Below, in pieces: positions 61,226 to 64,000 of a stretch of DNA of 64,000 nt (its first letter is position 1; every line of letters begins with the position of its first letter). The position numbers and the translations under genes were made by a program. This stretch comes from Aporrectodea caliginosa. Taxonomy: Eukaryota; Annelida; Clitellata; Crassiclitellata; Lumbricidae. The notes beneath the pieces are model-generated. The model was not told the origin of the DNA, ran no database searches, and saw only the letters and a list, made by a program, of their open reading frames with translations. Location of the stretch: NCBI GenBank assembly GCA_020284085.1, contig JACEVL010000154.1, positions 1,039,501 through 1,103,500 of the forward strand. The letters run 5' to 3'.

Positions 61226-62830
61226 TGTGTGCTGCATCAGCTTTTCTCACCACGATACAGCACAGGCTCATTGGACAGTCCATCGCTGCGGACTACTACA
61301 TATTAGAAGCTGCATGGTTTCTACTCAGCAATGAGTCTGGTGTTACTCTCTTTGGGGTCCTCATTTTCGACTGGGAAATTTAGTGCTTCAAAGTCAGCAT
61401 AAATGATGTAGGGAACAATGCATCTGTTTGCGGTAATACTGCAGCAATCTTTGATGTGATCATCTGGCAGGTGTTGCCTAGAGAAGACATGGAGACAACG
61501 GCAGCAATCGCGGCATGGGTGCTTCCGGGGTTCATTATTACTGTTTTTATTCAACATTCGGGCCAAGTCCTTGATCCAGACATAGTGCTGGTTGTCTCTG
61601 TTGGATATTAGTAGAAGGTCGACATTGTGGCATGTGTTCAGGTTTGATACACGAATCAGATTAAACCCCTTGTTCCACCCGAAGACGTTCACAGATACGC
61701 CTAGATTCTGTCGTTCAAACTTATCGATGTTTGTAACCTTAACTGGATATTTGATTCCAGTGAAATCCATCTTTTTGAGGTGGGCATGATAGGTGGCCGT
61801 CAAGTCAGGATGTTGCCCATGGTGAACGAGATATAAGGCGATAAGGATTGCCCACTCAAAGCAGCGGTTATCCTCATTCTTCACATTTGTGACTGTTCTA
61901 GGAGGTAGGTATTTAGGTGTTGAGAAGTAGCTCTGTGCACGCCATGGTTTAAATCTCGTGGTACCAATGTCCAGTGCCACAACTCGCTTCACCCTCCAAC
62001 CGGATCCGTCTCTGGTAAAGCCCTCTAGATGTTTTAGAATTTTAGCCTTTGTCGACTGCACGGACTTACAAGTTTCACCTGCATTAAGAATTGCATCTGC
62101 TTATGTTCTGAAATCATTGTAATGATGTTGTCTGTTTTGAGTCCTAACCTTTCAAACTCAACTGTTAGCTTTGCTGAGTATTTTATGCCATCATATCTAG
62201 TGGTGGGGGGGCCCGATAGCACATTGGATAACACACTGGCATAGAGAGCAAGAAATACCGAGATCGAGACCCGTAGGCGGACATGCTTTGTAGGCTGCTA
62301 TTAGCGCCGTGTATTGCAGGCTGTCTGTTCTGTTAGTAGTTAAGATTTATGTCTTCTGTTATTGTGTGTTCTTGTGAATTGTTTCAATTGCATAACTGTA
62401 CACTGTAACCGGTTGCAGTTTGTCAACCGGATTGTTTCAATAAAGAATATTATTATTATTATTATTTATTAAATATTAGGTCTTCATTTATAAGGGTCTC
62501 CATTGCACTCAAGAACGATAGTGGATCGCTCTCTAATCCATGATCAAGAGGTACCACTGTGCGGTAATCTCTCAAAAACTTGTTGGCGAACTCTTTCTGT
62601 AGTAAAATAGGTGGTAGTGGCCCACCTTTTCCTTCTTGGTCAAACTCAGCTAACAACTGGTCAAGGTAGTCATCCATGTTTTCTCTTAATTCTATGTCAA
62701 TGTTTTCTAATTGAATTCGATATTCCTTGTGTCTCGTCTTGGTCTCAATCTCGGACCCCACGGTCTCGGTCTCGGTCTTGGACCCCACTATCGTGGTCTC
62801 AGTCTCGATCTCGAAGTTTGATGTCTCGTA
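61226..62830 (-). pseudogene. Polinton/Maverick-type DNA polymerase B N-terminal part, copy 2
   Basis: Minus strand: a low-complexity charged region (about 62700-62830), 'NIDIELRENMDDYLDQLLAE' and 'RTVVPLDHGLESDPLSFLSA' (62462-62700), the SINE insertion (62206-62467), 'TTRYDGIKYSAKLTVEFERL' (about 62150-62205), then a 246-codon frame (61321-62061) with 'GWRVKRVVALDIGTTRFKPW', 'VKNEDNRCFEWAILIALYLV', a Cys/His cluster 'CRDCCRCLHVFSRQHLPDDH' and 'VPYIIYADFEALNFPVENED'. After a stop at 61320 it continues as 'YVVVRSDGLSNEPVLYRGE'-like to about 61226. The exonuclease 'DFE' motif is kept; the polymerase palm is absent. Non-functional, but much better preserved than copy 1 (330-2015). Confidence 0.7.
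62206..62467 (+). mobile_element. tRNA-derived SINE, copy 2
   Basis: The head GGGGGCCCGATAGCACATTG with an A-box-like part and a diverged B-box (GAGATCGAGACCC) is followed by the body TGTAGGCTGCTATTAGCGCC and GCTGTCTGTTCTGTTAGTAG, identical in order to copy 1 (12147-12377). This copy has about 35 bp more body (CAACCGGATTGTTTC) before AATAAAGAATATTATTATT, the (ATT)n tail. It interrupts polymerase B copy 2. Confidence 0.8.
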
Positions 62831-63194
62831 TACAAGTCTGATTGTACCATTAGGAAATAGTCTGCTAGCAGTGACGGGTCTACCTTGAGTAAGAAATGAC
62901 TTTTATTGTGCCAGAAGGCTTCGTGGTGCCTTCCTCAGGAATAAAATACCCAGGTGTGACCCCTAACCGGGGTTTTACATACTACTAATAGTGTTTCAAG
63001 TTGATACCAGTTGTACTATGGCTACTCCCCCAGTTTTTGACTGTGTTTGCTTGTCTGACCTACTTAGGCAACTCGACGGGCATTCTTCCACAATCCATTG
63101 TGGGGCAAGAAAGACTCAAAAGATTCTACTTCAACTTTGACTATGTCAACCTCTCTGGACTGCACAACGTCTTCCCTCTCCACCGTGCCATTCT
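62831..63194. other. Unassigned sequence, possible L2 leader
   Basis: A short frame from ATG at 63018 reads 'SDLLRQLDGHSSTIHCG' before stopping. It could be the decayed N-terminal leader of the L2 that follows. No other feature seen. Confidence 0.3.
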
Positions 63195-64000
63195 GTGCTG
63201 GCTCCCTCACACTCGACCATCTGCATTTCAACCTTAAATGTACGATTGCTGAATTATGTACCGGTTGCTGACCTCATCACAGCCAGTGGGCTAAATGTTC
63301 TCGCGGTTACTCCAATTCAGAAGATGTCGGTTTTCGTCATGCTCCCCTCTGGTTTTTCCTTCCCCGACCAACCATGACTCATGGTGAGATGATAGCACGG
63401 GATGGTGATATCTCATCCCGTGAGATGATAGCACGGGATGGTGATATCGTCGTCTACCACTGAGACTCCCTGCATACGAGCAGGGTCAACTTTTGCCATC
63501 TGCCATCAATGTTCTAAGCGCTCACCGTTTCCATCGCCTTCAAGCATGGTCCTGTAATCCTTCTGGCAATCTACCAGCCTGGCTCCTCTCCTTCATCTTC
63601 AGCTTACTCCCAATTGGTCATCATTGGGGACCTTGACCTTCACCTAGGAGACTCTTCACTACCTGAGTCAGTGGAGTTCGCTACGAAACTTGATAAGTTT
63701 GGGCCAAAACAACATGTCGCCGAGCCTACACACAGCCTGGGCGAGTGGTTAGACATCTTGGTGACCAGAGATGACTGTCAGGTGACTGACTTCTGCGTCC
63801 ACCTTCCTGTATGGCCTCATCATTGTGGCCATCCCGTTCATCTACCAGCCTGAACTCTACATCACTAGGCAGATTCACCACTGAAAGAACCTAGATTTTG
63901 CTGCCTTTGCCACAGCGCTTCGACCATCCGCTCTTCATCAATGTTGAGGATAGCTCATCATCGTCCATCTCAGAGCTTTTCTACTCATATTCAGCCCGTT
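63195..64000 (+). pseudogene. L2-type LINE endonuclease, running off the window
   Basis: Plus-strand frames: 'TLNVRLLNYVPVADLITASG', 'LNVLAVT', 'MLPSGFSFPDQP' (63195-63377); then, after a disrupted stretch, 'LAIYQPGSSPSSSAYSQ', 'LVIIGDLDLHLGDSSLPESV' (GD box with altered residues), 'HVAEPTHSLGEWLDILVTRD' (63614-63853). These follow the order of the L2 endonuclease at residues 126-345 of the ORF at 4417-7671. Several frameshifts, and the usual 'TETW' is damaged. The reverse transcriptase would lie beyond the window. Confidence 0.65.
63385..63448. repeat. Short tandem duplication in the L2 endonuclease
   Basis: The 28-bp unit beginning TGAGATGATAGCACGGGATG occurs at 63385-63412 and 63421-63448, separated by TCATCCCG, which can pair with CGGGATG in each unit. 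This duplication adds to the disruption of the endonuclease frame. Confidence 0.8.

Overview
This window is a piece of a repeat-rich animal nuclear genome, most likely a marine invertebrate. The evidence is the class of sequences present: L2-, CR1/Rex-like, jockey-like and RTE-type non-LTR retrotransposons; mariner/Tc1, hAT, Harbinger and piggyBac-type DNA elements; a tRNA-derived SINE; long TA-rich microsatellites; and splice-flanked reading frames. There is no bacterial operon structure. I cannot name the phylum from the sequence alone. Nearly every recognisable coding segment belongs to a mobile element, and most are truncated, frameshifted or interrupted. || Layout. 0.3-2.0 kb (minus): a decayed protein-primed type DNA polymerase B of the Polinton/Maverick (adintovirus-like) kind, split by a jockey-like LINE 3' end. 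2.1-4.0 kb: a 220-bp foldback palindrome, then a mariner with long terminal inverted repeats (TIRs) that carries a nested hAT-type MITE. 4.1-8.1 kb: an RTE remnant split by a near full-length L2 element whose 1084-codon ORF is unbroken but lacks one catalytic Asp. 8.4-8.9 kb: a Harbinger-type MITE. 9.45-15.27 kb: a piggyBac-type MITE (TTAA ends) whose TA-rich microsatellite core holds an unclassified DNA transposon, a SINE and a 2.5-kb element with ~600-bp inverted arms. 15.4 kb: a plausible host exon. 15.8-26.6 kb (plus): several LINE segments, including an ORF1+ORF2 CR1/Rex-like element. 26.8-30.9 kb (minus): a CR1/Rex-like element broken by an RTE fragment and by a hAT element. 30.9-31.6 kb: four tandem ~159-bp units. 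31.7-37.2 kb: a large TIR-bounded element with repeated subterminal CAGTAACTCA-like motifs, which has itself been invaded. 37-43 kb: LINE remnants and a Cys-rich transposon-linked domain. 44.6-46.1 kb: a second copy of the hAT element with an 8-bp target duplication. 46.9-51.1 kb: L2 and CR1-like 3' ends and another hAT MITE. 51.4 kb: a second plausible host exon. 51.9-52.8 kb: an internally deleted mariner. 53.0-57.9 kb: an L2 copy split by a piggyBac-type MITE that in turn holds a microsatellite and a nearly intact RTE. 59.6-62.8 kb: an L2 end, then a Polinton-type integrase convergent with a second copy of the polymerase B, itself interrupted by a second SINE copy. 63.2 kb to the edge: an L2 endonuclease. 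|| How the parts relate. LINEs are present as autonomous-type ORFs (L2, RTE, CR1/Rex-like, jockey-like) and as many 5'-truncated tails, as expected from target-primed reverse transcription. DNA elements mostly survive as non-autonomous ends with their target duplications (TA, TTA, TTAA or 8 bp). Microsatellites inside MITEs repeatedly act as landing sites for TA-preferring elements. If the window lies in a host gene, the two best exon candidates are both on the plus strand (15419-15610 and 51402-51510), and the transposons between them would be intronic. This is inference.
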